From the NCBI RefSeq assembly GCF_900002405.1, contig NZ_LK995470.1, positions 1 through 64,000 on the forward strand: 64,000 nt of DNA. Direction: 5' to 3'. The translations under genes were made by a program, and so were the position numbers. The notes under the pieces are model-generated. The model made no database searches. It worked only from the letters and a program-made list of their open reading frames with translations, and was not told where the DNA came from. The DNA comes from Actinomyces succiniciruminis (GTDB taxonomy: Bacteria > Actinomycetota > Actinomycetes > Actinomycetales > Actinomycetaceae). Numbering within the stretch: position 1 is the stretch's first letter; each line of letters starts with the position of its first letter. Shown here one piece after another: positions 54,150 through 63,363 of the stretch.

Positions 54150-54296
54150 CTACTGCTGCGGCGGCGGGTCGGCGTCGACGTCGGCGGACTGCTCCTGCAG
54201 CTGCCGCTCCAGCTCCTGCACGCGTGCCTCAGCGGACAGCGCACGATGCGTCATTGCGGCAAGCTCAGCCGCATATGCCTTGACGAGGGATTCCAA
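54150..54296 (-). CDS. Small coiled-coil phage protein with TTG start
   Basis: This is a 48-aa protein that begins with TTG at 54296, five bases after a perfect AAGGAGG. It starts MESLVKAYAAELAAMTHRAL, continues as a charged helix with heptad-like spacing (SAEARVQELERQLQEQSADV) and ends DADPPPQQ. It fills the gap between the endolysin and the tail fibre gene. The strong ribosome site and the codon pattern support it; the function is unknown (capsid-, tail- or lysis-associated). Confidence 0.7.
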   Translation of the reverse strand: MESLVKAYAAELAAMTHRALSAEARVQELERQLQEQSADVDADPPPQQ

Positions 54297-54306
54297 GGGT
54301 GCCTCC

Positions 54307-55689
54307 TTATGTTGGGATGAACGCGCATGCCAGCCGCGACACGGACCAGCCGGATGACAGCGCGGCGTAGCCTGATCCGGCAGCAGCCATAAACGGGTAC
54401 AGGCTGAACGTTCCGGTCGTAGGCAGCCCCGTGGCTAGCCCCATGACTGTCCACGCACCCCCGGTATGGCCGCCGTCGGCGTAGATGTATCCGGTTGTGC
54501 AGACCAGGTTGGTGTATCCGGTGTCCTTGGAGCAAGCGAGCATCATGTGAAGAGGAGACGCGGCACCCGCTGCGAAATTGCCGTACACGATCACGATGCC
54601 GCGTCCGCTGGGCGAAGCGGTAAAGTCCATCTTCTCGTACCGACGATTACCCGTATTAGGAGCCCCGGCGCCACCCGTGTAGGTCTTGTCCTTGAATTGA
54701 CCACCAAATACGGTCCCGGCAACCGGAGTTAGACTCCCCGTTGCAGGATTCATCAGAGATAGCCCATTGGTGATGCTAGAGCTGAGCTGCGCCACCACCC
54801 TGGAGTTCTTGACGACTCGCAAGCCGTTTACCTGGGTCATCTCCGTGCGGTCAGCTCCCGCGGATGTGCGGATCGTCGCACCGGTGATGGTGCCGCCGAT
54901 GATCTCCGCCGCCTGCCCCCGGATCTGGGTGGTGATGTCACCGGCCGCGTTATATGCGCGCAGCCCGTCCTCGGTGAGCTCCACGCGAGCCCCTGTGGCG
55001 GCGGTGCGTATGACCGCGCCGGTAATGACCATGCCGTCGATCGCCCCGCCGGCGATCGCATCGCCGGTGACCGAGTTCGCAGCCAGCATGCCCGCCCGGA
55101 TGCGGGCGAACACACCGTCATCGGCGGTGACGATCCGGGTCCATATCTCCTGCAGCACCGCCTGATTTATCGACGCCTGCTCAGACACCGTCAGCTGCGA
55201 CGTGGTGATACTCAAGAACTCGCCGGTGACAGCCGCGAGCCTGCGGGCGACGGCCTCGGTGATCTCCGCAGCCCCCACGGTCAACTTGCCGACATCCAGA
55301 TTGGAGATCTGCTCAGAGGAGACCTGCATCCGCTCCCACCCGGCCCCGGTCCACCGCCACTCCGCCACGATGTCCAGCGTGGAGGCGTCCTGCACGCGCA
55401 CCGTGTCACCGGCGGTCTCACCGTCGAATGACGGCATGGTGTCCGGGCTGCCCTTGATGTAGTACACCCGCCCGAAAACAGTGCGCACACGGGTCACCGC
55501 GGCCTCAACCGCGCCGGCAGCCAGGGCAGCCACCTGCTGCTGATAGGCGTTCGTCGTCTCCTGCCACACCCGGCCAGTGTGTGAGTGGACGACGTCAGCG
55601 CCATCGGCGCGGTCATCCCACCCCGGGAACGTATGCGAGCCCGGGAACGTAGAGGCCCCTGGCCACTCAATGTACTCAGCTGTCATCAC
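54307..55689 (-). CDS. Phage tail fibre / minor tail protein
   Basis: This is a 460-aa protein. The N-terminal half is helical (residues 45-80, 140-190) and the centre has beta-helix-like steps (GAVIRTAATGARVELTEDGL, IIGGTITGATIRTSAGADR) as found in shaft regions of siphovirus fibres. The C-terminal 150 residues form a compact Gly/aromatic-rich domain suited to receptor binding. Likely a host-recognition protein at the tail tip. Confidence 0.7.
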   Translation of the reverse strand: MMTAEYIEWPGASTFPGSHTFPGWDDRADGADVVHSHTGRVWQETTNAYQQQVAALAAGAVEAAVTRVRTVFGRVYYIKGSPDTMPSFDGETAGDTVRVQDASTLDIVAEWRWTGAGWERMQVSSEQISNLDVGKLTVGAAEITEAVARRLAAVTGEFLSITTSQLTVSEQASINQAVLQEIWTRIVTADDGVFARIRAGMLAANSVTGDAIAGGAIDGMVITGAVIRTAATGARVELTEDGLRAYNAAGDITTQIRGQAAEIIGGTITGATIRTSAGADRTEMTQVNGLRVVKNSRVVAQLSSSITNGLSLMNPATGSLTPVAGTVFGGQFKDKTYTGGAGAPNTGNRRYEKMDFTASPSGRGIVIVYGNFAAGAASPLHMMLACSKDTGYTNLVCTTGYIYADGGHTGGAWTVMGLATGLPTTGTFSLYPFMAAAGSGYAALSSGWSVSRLACAFIPT

Positions 55690-55695
55690 ACACCC

Positions 55696-56313
55696 TCACA
55701 GTAGGAAGGCTCTGACCAGGCTAGTTACGGTCCCCGCTTGGGTTTGGTGGCGTGCCCAGAAGTTGTATTCACCGCCGGGGATTGCCAAAAATGTGAGCGC
55801 GAGCCGGTCCGCGTTGTATGCGGTTGTGCGGACGCCGGTAACGCTGTCTCCTGGGCCTATGTCGGTTCCGGCAAAATCTGCCTCCAGGCTCTGCTGGCTT
55901 GAGCTTCCGCCACCGCCTGAGCTGAAGAGCGCTGACAGCATGATCACTGCCCCGAGCGCGCTGGGGGGAACGCGGAACGTCGTCGCATTTACCCGAATGA
56001 GTGGCGCGGGGGGCGTTATCGGCAGCACGGTCCATGTTGCGGCTGAGTAGGTGGTCGCTGTCGATGTCCACGACACGGTCCTGATGTCCGTCTTCGGCAG
56101 CGCGGCATTGGCGGTCTGTTGGGCAGATGTCGCCGTCGCCCTCACGGCCGCGAGCGCCTCAGCCGTGGCCGCCCCGTCAGCGGTAGCGTGAGCAGCTTCG
56201 GCGGTGAGAGTCGCCTCGGCTAGACCGTCCTCGATGTGGTTCAGGGCGGCGGCGGTGATCGGCGTCCTGCCGTCGTATCCGTCGACCCAGTTCTGCGCAC
56301 GCGTATATGGCAT
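55696..56313 (-). CDS. Phage tail appendage protein
   Basis: This is a 205-aa protein from ATG 56313 (AAGGA six bases upstream); ATG 56319 is too close to that site. The N-terminus MPYTRAQNWVDGYDGRTPIT and AAALNHIEDGLAEA is a common opening of phage receptor-binding or head-fibre proteins. A helical Ala-rich linker leads to a C-terminal beta domain with a Gly/Ser loop (LFSSGGGGSSSQQS). Confidence 0.7.
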   Translation of the reverse strand: MPYTRAQNWVDGYDGRTPITAAALNHIEDGLAEATLTAEAAHATADGAATAEALAAVRATATSAQQTANAALPKTDIRTVSWTSTATTYSAATWTVLPITPPAPLIRVNATTFRVPPSALGAVIMLSALFSSGGGGSSSQQSLEADFAGTDIGPGDSVTGVRTTAYNADRLALTFLAIPGGEYNFWARHQTQAGTVTSLVRAFLL

Positions 56314-56342
56314 CGGCATTCCTTCCGAGAGCCCGGATGGGG

Positions 56343-58385
56343 TTATTGGCGGAGGACGAAGACTCTGGCGTCGGGGGAGACCCAGATGGTGGAGTCGACG
56401 GTGCCGTCGTCCGGCGGATATGGGCTGGTAGAGACCAGAGAGGTCGCGACGGCTGTCATCGCGTCGGTCAGCTGCGTCATCGTCGCCAGGGTCTGCGCGA
56501 CGGCGGCCTGCTGCAGTGCCTGGCTGGAGGACAGGCGAGACTCGACCTCGTCGGAGATCGTGTCCACGTCGATCAGCGCTTCCAGCGTGATCAGTGCAGC
56601 AGATGACCAGTTGGAGGCGTTGCCGGACCGGTCCACGGACCGTAGGCGCACCTCGTACTGGCGGGACTCCAGCCCGGAGACGATGGCTCTGCGTGCCGGC
56701 CTGATCATGGTGGCCGTAGGCGCTGGAGCATCGCCCGGTACCTGCACGGACACGTCCAGGTGAGACAGGTCCGCCGGCATGGTCTCCGCCCCCACACCCT
56801 GCCCGTCCCACACGACGGAGAGGACCCCGAGGGTCTGCGACAGCACCGGCACCGTGGGCACAGGAGGCGGCGTGACATCCGACGCGGTCGTGATAGTCAC
56901 AACCGCGGACCAGCCGCCCATGACGGTGTCCGTGAACGCCCGCACACGCACCTGGTATGCGGTGCCCGTGGCCATGGGGGACAGGCCCGCAGCCGTGTCG
57001 GACGTGGACACAGTGCCGGTGGTCGACCAGGCGGCATCCCCAGCACGACGCGCGGCGACCTCGTAGCCGGCCACAGACGTGAGCGCGTTACCACGCGTGT
57101 CTACCGTCACCGGCGCCCACGAAACACGGATCACAGCACGCGCGACACCGTCGTCGTCGAGGTAGGCCTCCGAGCCGACGACCACCCCGGTAGGGGCCGC
57201 TGGGACCGCGCCCTCCGGCGTCGCCGACGTCGGCAGGGAACCCGTGCCGGCATCCCCAGACGCCCCGTTCACGATGCCCTTGGTCCGCTTGGCGTTACGA
57301 ACGTCCTGGTCAATGAAGCGGTCGTTGAGCGTCACCGCGAGCGCGATGCCGTCCGTGTCCTGGGAGAGGGTGACCTGGTGGACGCGCATCTCCTGCCAGA
57401 CGTCGGTCTCGTCCGGGGCGAGCAGCCAGTCACCTACCAGGAAGTCCCGCTGGAAACGGACGCTCATGCGGTCCATGCCGGCGGACAGGGTCCGCTCGAT
57501 ACGGGGCTGGGAGCCGGAGGTCAGCTGCTCATCAATGAGGGTTCGGGCGGTGCCCTCGTCGCGGACGCCGCCCTGGTTGATGACCGTCATTGTCGCGCCC
57601 CACGGGCGTGGCGTGGAGGGGTTGTCCACCTTCCAGGTCAGGCCGTCGTCACCGACGAGGATCGCCGTGTGCAGCAGGCCGGCCCGGCTCATCCGGACCG
57701 GCCGCTCGGAGGCGTCGGCGTGCAGGCGGCGGCCGGTTCGGGTGGAGGTGGAGTCCGGGTTGACGACGTGCAGGCGGCGGCCCTCCAGCCACCAGTCGCA
57801 CTGCCCCTGCTGAGCCAGGTTGTCGAGGATGGTGAGCAGGCTGGTGCCGGGCTCGTAATAGATGGTGATCCGCTTCGCCCACGTGCTGCCGGAGGAGTCA
57901 GCGGTGGACGTGAAGGCGGTCTCCAGGCCCGGGGCCAGGCCGGTGACGGTCTGGCGGGCCTCCTGCAGCACGGTGAGCAGGATCTGACCCACCGACGCGG
58001 ACAGGAAGGATCTCTTGCCGTCGGAGTCCCACGTGGCCGTCTTGGGGGCCAGCGCCTGCGGGGGCACGGAGACGCCGTCCATGATGCCGCCGTAGCCGGG
58101 ACAGGTGTAGGAGACGACGTCGGCGGCACCCTGTGCCCGATCTGCGGAGGACTCCAGGACCCGGTAGCGTGCGTTGCGGGGCTCCACCCAGCTGGTGCCG
58201 TCGTGGACCTCGACGGCGACCTCTACGGCCTGGGCCAGCAGGCCCGCGCGGGCGCCCGTGAGCGGGTAGGACAGGTCCAGGGCGGAGACGTCGTTCAGCG
58301 GCAGGGACGCCGACCACGAGGACGCATCCGGCAGCAGCCCGATACGGTCGCCGTTGGGCGAGTAGGCGACCAGACGCGCCGTCAC
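56343..58385 (-). CDS. Phage minor tail protein with fibronectin type III domains (tail tip)
   Basis: This is a 680-aa protein from GTG 58385, which overlaps the preceding stop as GTGA. The first 380 residues form a tail-hub-like region (SLPLNDVSALDLSYPLTGAR, WWLEGRRLHVVNPDS). Residues about 410-610 carry two fibronectin type III-like domains (APTGVVVGSEAYLDDDGVAR, TAYQVRVRAFTDTVMGGWSA). The C-terminus is helical. Such proteins follow the distal tail protein and link it to the fibres. Confidence 0.78.
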   Translation of the reverse strand: MTARLVAYSPNGDRIGLLPDASSWSASLPLNDVSALDLSYPLTGARAGLLAQAVEVAVEVHDGTSWVEPRNARYRVLESSADRAQGAADVVSYTCPGYGGIMDGVSVPPQALAPKTATWDSDGKRSFLSASVGQILLTVLQEARQTVTGLAPGLETAFTSTADSSGSTWAKRITIYYEPGTSLLTILDNLAQQGQCDWWLEGRRLHVVNPDSTSTRTGRRLHADASERPVRMSRAGLLHTAILVGDDGLTWKVDNPSTPRPWGATMTVINQGGVRDEGTARTLIDEQLTSGSQPRIERTLSAGMDRMSVRFQRDFLVGDWLLAPDETDVWQEMRVHQVTLSQDTDGIALAVTLNDRFIDQDVRNAKRTKGIVNGASGDAGTGSLPTSATPEGAVPAAPTGVVVGSEAYLDDDGVARAVIRVSWAPVTVDTRGNALTSVAGYEVAARRAGDAAWSTTGTVSTSDTAAGLSPMATGTAYQVRVRAFTDTVMGGWSAVVTITTASDVTPPPVPTVPVLSQTLGVLSVVWDGQGVGAETMPADLSHLDVSVQVPGDAPAPTATMIRPARRAIVSGLESRQYEVRLRSVDRSGNASNWSSAALITLEALIDVDTISDEVESRLSSSQALQQAAVAQTLATMTQLTDAMTAVATSLVSTSPYPPDDGTVDSTIWVSPDARVFVLRQ

Positions 58386-59227
58386 TGGTGCCACCTCCGC
58401 CCACGCATCACCGCGGTCGCACTGGACACGCCGGCGGCCGACACCGTCACCTGCGGGGCTGCCTGGCCGGGGCCGGCCCCCAGCACTGGGGTGATGGTCA
58501 GCGGGCCGGCCTCGCCGTGGTCGACCTGCACCTCCGTGCCCTGGGCGATGTCCCACGCCGCGGTACTGGTGGAGGTCCAGGCGCGCAGCCACGGCCAGGA
58601 CTCGATGTACAGGTGCGTGCCCGCGGGGATCGTGCCCGTGTAGGACGCCGAGGTGCCGGAGGCAATGTCAGCAACCTGCGGGTTCACCACCCTGCCGCTG
58701 ATGCGTACGATGGCGTCCTGCTGCCGGCCGGACACCCCAGCCCACAGGCCCGTGTTCAGGCGCACGCCGGCAGTGGTCACGGTGGCCGCGGGCGAGGTCA
58801 CGGCGGCGGTGTCCTCCACCCACCACGGGTGCACCGTGAGCGCGGCGGAGATGACCACGTGCCGGCGGCCACGGATCTCCGGCTCCGCCACCGCCGCCTC
58901 GACGACATCCACGGACCGGGACCGGCCCTCGCCGGGCTGCCACGTCACCGTCCGGGCGCCGGCCAGCAGCGCAGCCAGCCATGAGGCGGTCGCGTCGACG
59001 TCAGCGAGGTCCCCGCCCCGCCCCGTCCCGACGACGGCCACGGACAGCGCCACCGTGCCGGTACCCATGCCCTGCCGAACAGCGAGCACACCATCCCGCG
59101 ACGGCAGGGTGGTGGAGGCGACCGCGCGGGACGCGGGAGCCGGCACGGAGGTGGCCGCCTCCAGCCGCCACCTGCCGTCAGGGTCATCCAGCGGGACGCC
59201 GTCGACAAGCCACGTAGCCTTCCGCAT
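58382..59227 (-). CDS. Phage distal tail protein-like
   Basis: This is a 281-aa beta-rich protein starting MRKATWLVDGVPLDDPDGRW, a typical opening of actinophage distal tail (Dit-like) proteins. It lies directly after the tape measure gene, the expected position. GGAGG lies in front of the ATG. Assigned by position and general pattern. Confidence 0.75.
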   Translation of the reverse strand: MRKATWLVDGVPLDDPDGRWRLEAATSVPAPASRAVASTTLPSRDGVLAVRQGMGTGTVALSVAVVGTGRGGDLADVDATASWLAALLAGARTVTWQPGEGRSRSVDVVEAAVAEPEIRGRRHVVISAALTVHPWWVEDTAAVTSPAATVTTAGVRLNTGLWAGVSGRQQDAIVRISGRVVNPQVADIASGTSASYTGTIPAGTHLYIESWPWLRAWTSTSTAAWDIAQGTEVQVDHGEAGPLTITPVLGAGPGQAAPQVTVSAAGVSSATAVMRGRRWHQ

Positions 59228-59248
59228 AAGGCACCTCCTTGGCGGTGG

Positions 59249-62200
59249 TTAGGCGAGGGTGAAGGCCGCGGCCTTCTGCAGGGCGGCGATGGTGGAGGTC
59301 GAAGTCCGCTCGGCGGCCGGGTTGTTGATGGCGCCGATGCTGATGTTCACCACCTTCTGCGCCTTGCCCTCGGCTCCGGCGTTTCCGGCAGCGCCGGATA
59401 CGCGGGCCTCCACGCTCGTGGAGCCGATGTCGCTGGTCAGGCCGGCGAGAGTGCGGCGCACGTCCCCGTACCCGGACTCCAGACCGTCTACGAGGGACTG
59501 GGTGATCAGCTTGCCCGCCGGAGTCAACAGCCGCCTGTCAACGGGAGCGGGCCCCTTCCAGGACGGCAGGAGCTTCGTCAGGCCCGACAGAGTGCTCTTC
59601 ACCTTGTTGAACGCTGACTTTATTCCGCTTATCAGGCCGTTGATGATGTTCTTCCCGGCGCCGAGCAGCCATGAGCCGGCACCGGAGAACACGCCCTTGA
59701 TCATGCCCGGAATGTTGGAGAAGAACGTCTTCAGGGTGCCGGTGATCAGGCCACCGATCGCCTGCACGGCGCCGGAGAAGATCTGCTTGACACCATTCCA
59801 GGCCTGCCGCCAGTTCCCCGAGAACACGCCCGTGACGAACTGGATCAGCCCCTGCAGGACCTTCAGCAGGCCCTGGATGACGGGCATCAAGTTGGAGATG
59901 ATCTGCCCGGCGAGCTTGATCACCGGGGTGATCACGGCCGTGAACAACTTGATCAGCGGCGGCAGCAGCTGGCCGATCAGCTGAGTGATCGGTGGCAGCA
60001 GCGGCAGGATCGCCGAGACAATCGCCAGGACCGCCTGAACCACCTGCATGAACACCGGGATCAGCGCCTGCACCAGCTCCATGATCGGCGGGAGGATCTG
60101 CCCGATCACCTGCACCAGGATCGGCATGATCTGCGCGATCACGTCACTGATCTGCGTGATCACCGGGATCAGCATCGGCAGAACCTGCGCCACCATGTCA
60201 CCCAGAACGGTGACGATCTGGGTGATTACCGGGGTCAGCGCCGTGACCGCCTGAGCGAGGGCACCGCCCAGAGCGGTTGCCACCTGGGACAACACAGGCA
60301 TCAGCTGAGCGAAGGCCGGCTGCAGGGAGGCAACGACTTGCCCCAGCGAGGTGAGCACCCCGGAAACCAGCCCACCGAGCGCATGCTGCAGCTGGGGGCT
60401 GGACGCGACCAGACCGGCGAACGCGCCCACGAGGAGCCCCACAGGTCCAGACAGAACCTTCAACCCGCTGGACAGGCCCGGGATCATGGACGACAGCAAC
60501 GGGATGCGCTGCAAGACAGATCCCAAGCCGCCAGACCCTAGTGCGAGGAACGCCCCTGCCACTGGGGCGATCACCGAGCCGAGACCACCAAGGCCACCGG
60601 TCAGACCTCCCAGACCGGAGCCCAGGCCAGAAAGCGCCTGGGTAACCTTCTCAATGAACGGGACCAGCTTGTCCCCTAGCGCCTCACCGAGCTTGGTCGC
60701 CTGGTCCTCCAGCGGACCCAGCGCCTTGATCGTGGCCTGCAGCAGGGGCGCGATCGTCGGGTAGATCCCCTGTAGCGCGTTCGCGCCGATACGACCGATC
60801 GACGCCATCACGTTCTTCATGGCGCCTGGGACGGTGCCGCCCATCTCCTCGGCCACCGACCCGGCGGCCTCAGCAGCAGCGTCGGAGAAGTCCTTGAAGG
60901 AGATCTTCCCCTCAGAGGCCATCTTGCGGACCTCTTCATTGCTGACGCCGTACTGCTTTGCCAGGGACTGCCAGATCGGGATTCCCCGGTCGGCGAGCTG
61001 GTTCATGACCTCGGTGTCGGCCTTGCCGGCCGCGGCGGCCTTGTTGAAGACCGCGCCCATCTCCTCCATGCCGGTGCCCGCGGCGGCCGCAGTGTTCGCG
61101 ACCGTGGACAGCACACCCTCCAGCTCACTACCCGGCTGGATACCGGCGGCAACCGCGCTGGCAGCCACGGTGGCCGCCTCGCCCAGGCCGAAGGAGGTTC
61201 CCTTGACCGAGGCGGTCGCGTTCTTCATGATCGCCTCGACCGACTGGGCGTCGTTGCCGAGACCACGCAGCTTCGCCTTCGCGGTGTCGATCGCCGTCAG
61301 CCGACTGAACCCCGACGTGAGCGCGGTGCCGATGCCCGCGGCTGCTACGGACACGGCCGCAGTGGCGGTCCCCGACAGCGCCGACGACATCGCCGACCCG
61401 ATCCGAGATGCGGCAGATCCGGCGGCCGACGCCATCGATGCCAGGCCAGAGGTCAGCTTCGACGTCATTGACGCCACGCCGGACGACATGGCCGACCCCA
61501 TACTGGACGTCATGGAGGACAGTCCCGGCGCCAGCGCCGTCCCGATCTTCGACCCGAGATTCCCCACAGCCGACGCCACCGGCCCCAAATAGCCCGTAAC
61601 CCTCGAGGCGACCGGTGCGAACGCCGCCCCGATCTTCTGCCCGATCCCCGCGAACCCGGAGGACACTGTCGACGCGACAGACGTCACCTTCGCAGACAGC
61701 GACGACAGCGGGCCACCAACAGCGGCGCCGAGCGACGATGACCACTGCCGCACCCGCGAGACCCCGTTGGACAGTGCCAACGACATGCCGGACGCGGTGG
61801 ACTGTACCTGCGTCAACGCCGACCGCACCTTGCCGCCGAGCGTCCCCATAAGCCCGGACAGCCGCATGGAGGCGACCTGAGCCGACCGGAAGCCCGCGGT
61901 GAACCGCGAGACGGCATTAGTCACCGGCGCACCGATGGCACGCACCAGGCCACCGAACGCCCCAGCAACGCCGGTCGCGGCCGACTCCGCCTTCGTCATG
62001 GACGACAGGCCCGCCTTGAATCCCGACGCCGTCCGCTGCAACGCCGACGCCACACCGCCAGAGGACCGTTCCAACCGGCTCTGCGTGGCCGCGAGCGCCT
62101 CCTGCGCTGTCTTCAGGCTCTCGGAGGAGGTCTTGACCCGCTCGTTGACGGCTGCTTCCGCACGTCGCGCTGAGGCCAGTCGCTCTTGCGCGCGGATGAC

Positions 62201-62563
62201 TTGGGAGGATTCCTCGGGGTACTTGGCCATGGCCTCGGCGAGCTGGGCCTCGGCGATGCGGACCTTGCCGGCGGCGTCCTGCTGCGCCAGCCGGTCCTTG
62301 GATAGCTGGCGGGTCGCCTTGGCGACGTTGGCGGTGAGGGTCTTGATACCGTCAGACCCCATGCCTGAGGTGGCGACAGCGAACCCGGAGGCGGTGTCGC
62401 GGCCGAGCCTGGAGCCGAGGGTCTTGCCGGTGCCTCGCCAGGCGCGGGAGAACCCGCGGGAGCCCTCCTGGGCGGCGCCCTGCACTTCCTTGGAGACGCG
62501 GCGCTTGAAGCCGGTCATGACGGGGAAGATCGAGACGTGGCCGGAGCCGACCTCTGAGGACAT
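59249..62563 (-). CDS. Tail tape measure protein
   Basis: This is a 1104-aa protein that sets tail length and helps DNA entry. Residues 60-330 are helical and Ser/Ala/Gln-rich. Residues about 440-580 match the tape-measure N-terminal domain (AKAKLRGLGNDAQSVEAIM, GKISFKDFSDAAAEAAGSV). Residues 690-950 are a long hydrophobic stretch of repeated Leu/Ile/Pro/Gln helices. From the usual ratio of about 1.5 angstrom per residue the tail would be near 165 nm (inference). Confidence 0.92.
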   Translation of the reverse strand: MSSEVGSGHVSIFPVMTGFKRRVSKEVQGAAQEGSRGFSRAWRGTGKTLGSRLGRDTASGFAVATSGMGSDGIKTLTANVAKATRQLSKDRLAQQDAAGKVRIAEAQLAEAMAKYPEESSQVIRAQERLASARRAEAAVNERVKTSSESLKTAQEALAATQSRLERSSGGVASALQRTASGFKAGLSSMTKAESAATGVAGAFGGLVRAIGAPVTNAVSRFTAGFRSAQVASMRLSGLMGTLGGKVRSALTQVQSTASGMSLALSNGVSRVRQWSSSLGAAVGGPLSSLSAKVTSVASTVSSGFAGIGQKIGAAFAPVASRVTGYLGPVASAVGNLGSKIGTALAPGLSSMTSSMGSAMSSGVASMTSKLTSGLASMASAAGSAASRIGSAMSSALSGTATAAVSVAAAGIGTALTSGFSRLTAIDTAKAKLRGLGNDAQSVEAIMKNATASVKGTSFGLGEAATVAASAVAAGIQPGSELEGVLSTVANTAAAAGTGMEEMGAVFNKAAAAGKADTEVMNQLADRGIPIWQSLAKQYGVSNEEVRKMASEGKISFKDFSDAAAEAAGSVAEEMGGTVPGAMKNVMASIGRIGANALQGIYPTIAPLLQATIKALGPLEDQATKLGEALGDKLVPFIEKVTQALSGLGSGLGGLTGGLGGLGSVIAPVAGAFLALGSGGLGSVLQRIPLLSSMIPGLSSGLKVLSGPVGLLVGAFAGLVASSPQLQHALGGLVSGVLTSLGQVVASLQPAFAQLMPVLSQVATALGGALAQAVTALTPVITQIVTVLGDMVAQVLPMLIPVITQISDVIAQIMPILVQVIGQILPPIMELVQALIPVFMQVVQAVLAIVSAILPLLPPITQLIGQLLPPLIKLFTAVITPVIKLAGQIISNLMPVIQGLLKVLQGLIQFVTGVFSGNWRQAWNGVKQIFSGAVQAIGGLITGTLKTFFSNIPGMIKGVFSGAGSWLLGAGKNIINGLISGIKSAFNKVKSTLSGLTKLLPSWKGPAPVDRRLLTPAGKLITQSLVDGLESGYGDVRRTLAGLTSDIGSTSVEARVSGAAGNAGAEGKAQKVVNISIGAINNPAAERTSTSTIAALQKAAAFTLA

Positions 62564-62583
62564 ACAGGGGCACCTCCCCGGGG

Positions 62584-63344
62584 TTAATCGGTCGCGATGG
62601 TGATCAGGGCCTGCAGGTCCGCGGCCGCAGCGGCCGCGAGCGCCTCCAGGTCCTCCTCATCCCCGGTATCGTCATTCGACGGCGTTGGGGGCGGTTCGGA
62701 GCTGGTTGGGGTGAAGGGCAGGACCTTGGGGTCTGCTCCGAGGCTCATCAGGAGCAGCAGCTCTACTTCTCGGGCGGGGTAGTCCCAGCCGACCGCCTCG
62801 GCGCCGAGAGGGGTGGAGGGGTCCTGGATGGCTGCCAGGACGAGGGCGTGGACCTCACGCCAGGGGAGGGAGGGCTGGCCGGCCTGCTCCCACGAGACCC
62901 CGTAGACGCGGCGCATGGTTGCGCGCAGGGCAACGGGGTGATCGTGGGAGACACGGACCAGCCACGCTATTCCCCCAGGGCCAGGCCGATGATGCGCTCG
63001 AACACGCCGAAGTACTTCACGGCGTAGTCCATGACGCTGATCAGGTCGGCCTGGGCGAGGTAGGCGACGTCGTCCTTCTGGCCCAGCAGGTCCAGCAGGG
63101 CGGACAGCTGCTCACGCTCGGACTTGTCACCGGAGGCGACTTCCGCGACCTTGTCGATGATCTCCGAGCTGAACCTCAGCGGCGTGGCGACGACCGTGCC
63201 GTCGGGGAACCGGCCGAAGAAGGTGGAGTCGCCGACGACGTACTTGATGGCGGCCGCGTTGGCAGCCGCCTCAATCGCCGCGTCCTCGTCCTCCGCGGTC
63301 CACCCGTTGAAGTCGAGCGACTCATAATCCACGTGCTTGCTCAC
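62584..63344 (-). CDS. Tail assembly chaperone, long form made by -1 frameshift
   Basis: If ribosomes slip one base back at GGGGGAA (62970-62976, minus strand), translation leaves the short chaperone frame just before its stop and continues through GIAWLVRVSHDHPVALRATM into the frame at 62584-62916. The joined protein has about 254 residues. The added part (MRRVYGVSWEQAGQPSLPW, VELLLLMSLGADP) is the usual T region of siphovirus G/GT pairs. The T-region ATG at 62916 lacks a ribosome site, which supports frameshifting rather than separate initiation. Confidence 0.8.
62967..63344 (-). CDS. Tail assembly chaperone, short form (G)
   Basis: This is a 125-aa acidic helical protein starting MSKHVDYESLDFNGWTAEDE, located between the major tail protein and the tape measure. 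With its frameshifted longer form it coats the tape measure during tail assembly. It ends LALGE then TAG, overlapping the slippery run. AGGAGGAC precedes the ATG. Confidence 0.85.
   Translation of the reverse strand: MSKHVDYESLDFNGWTAEDEDAAIEAAANAAAIKYVVGDSTFFGRFPDGTVVATPLRFSSEIIDKVAEVASGDKSEREQLSALLDLLGQKDDVAYLAQADLISVMDYAVKYFGVFERIIGLALGE
62970..62976 (-). other. Slippery heptamer GGGGGAA for programmed -1 frameshift
   Basis: In the short frame the codons are CTG GGG GAA TAG. Slipping one base back on the run of five G keeps perfect pairing of the P-site GGG codon and escapes the stop. Position (last three codons of G) and the open frame beyond fit the conserved arrangement of double-stranded DNA phage tails. 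Confidence 0.75.
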
Positions 63345-63363
63345 GATGCGGTCCTCCTACAGG

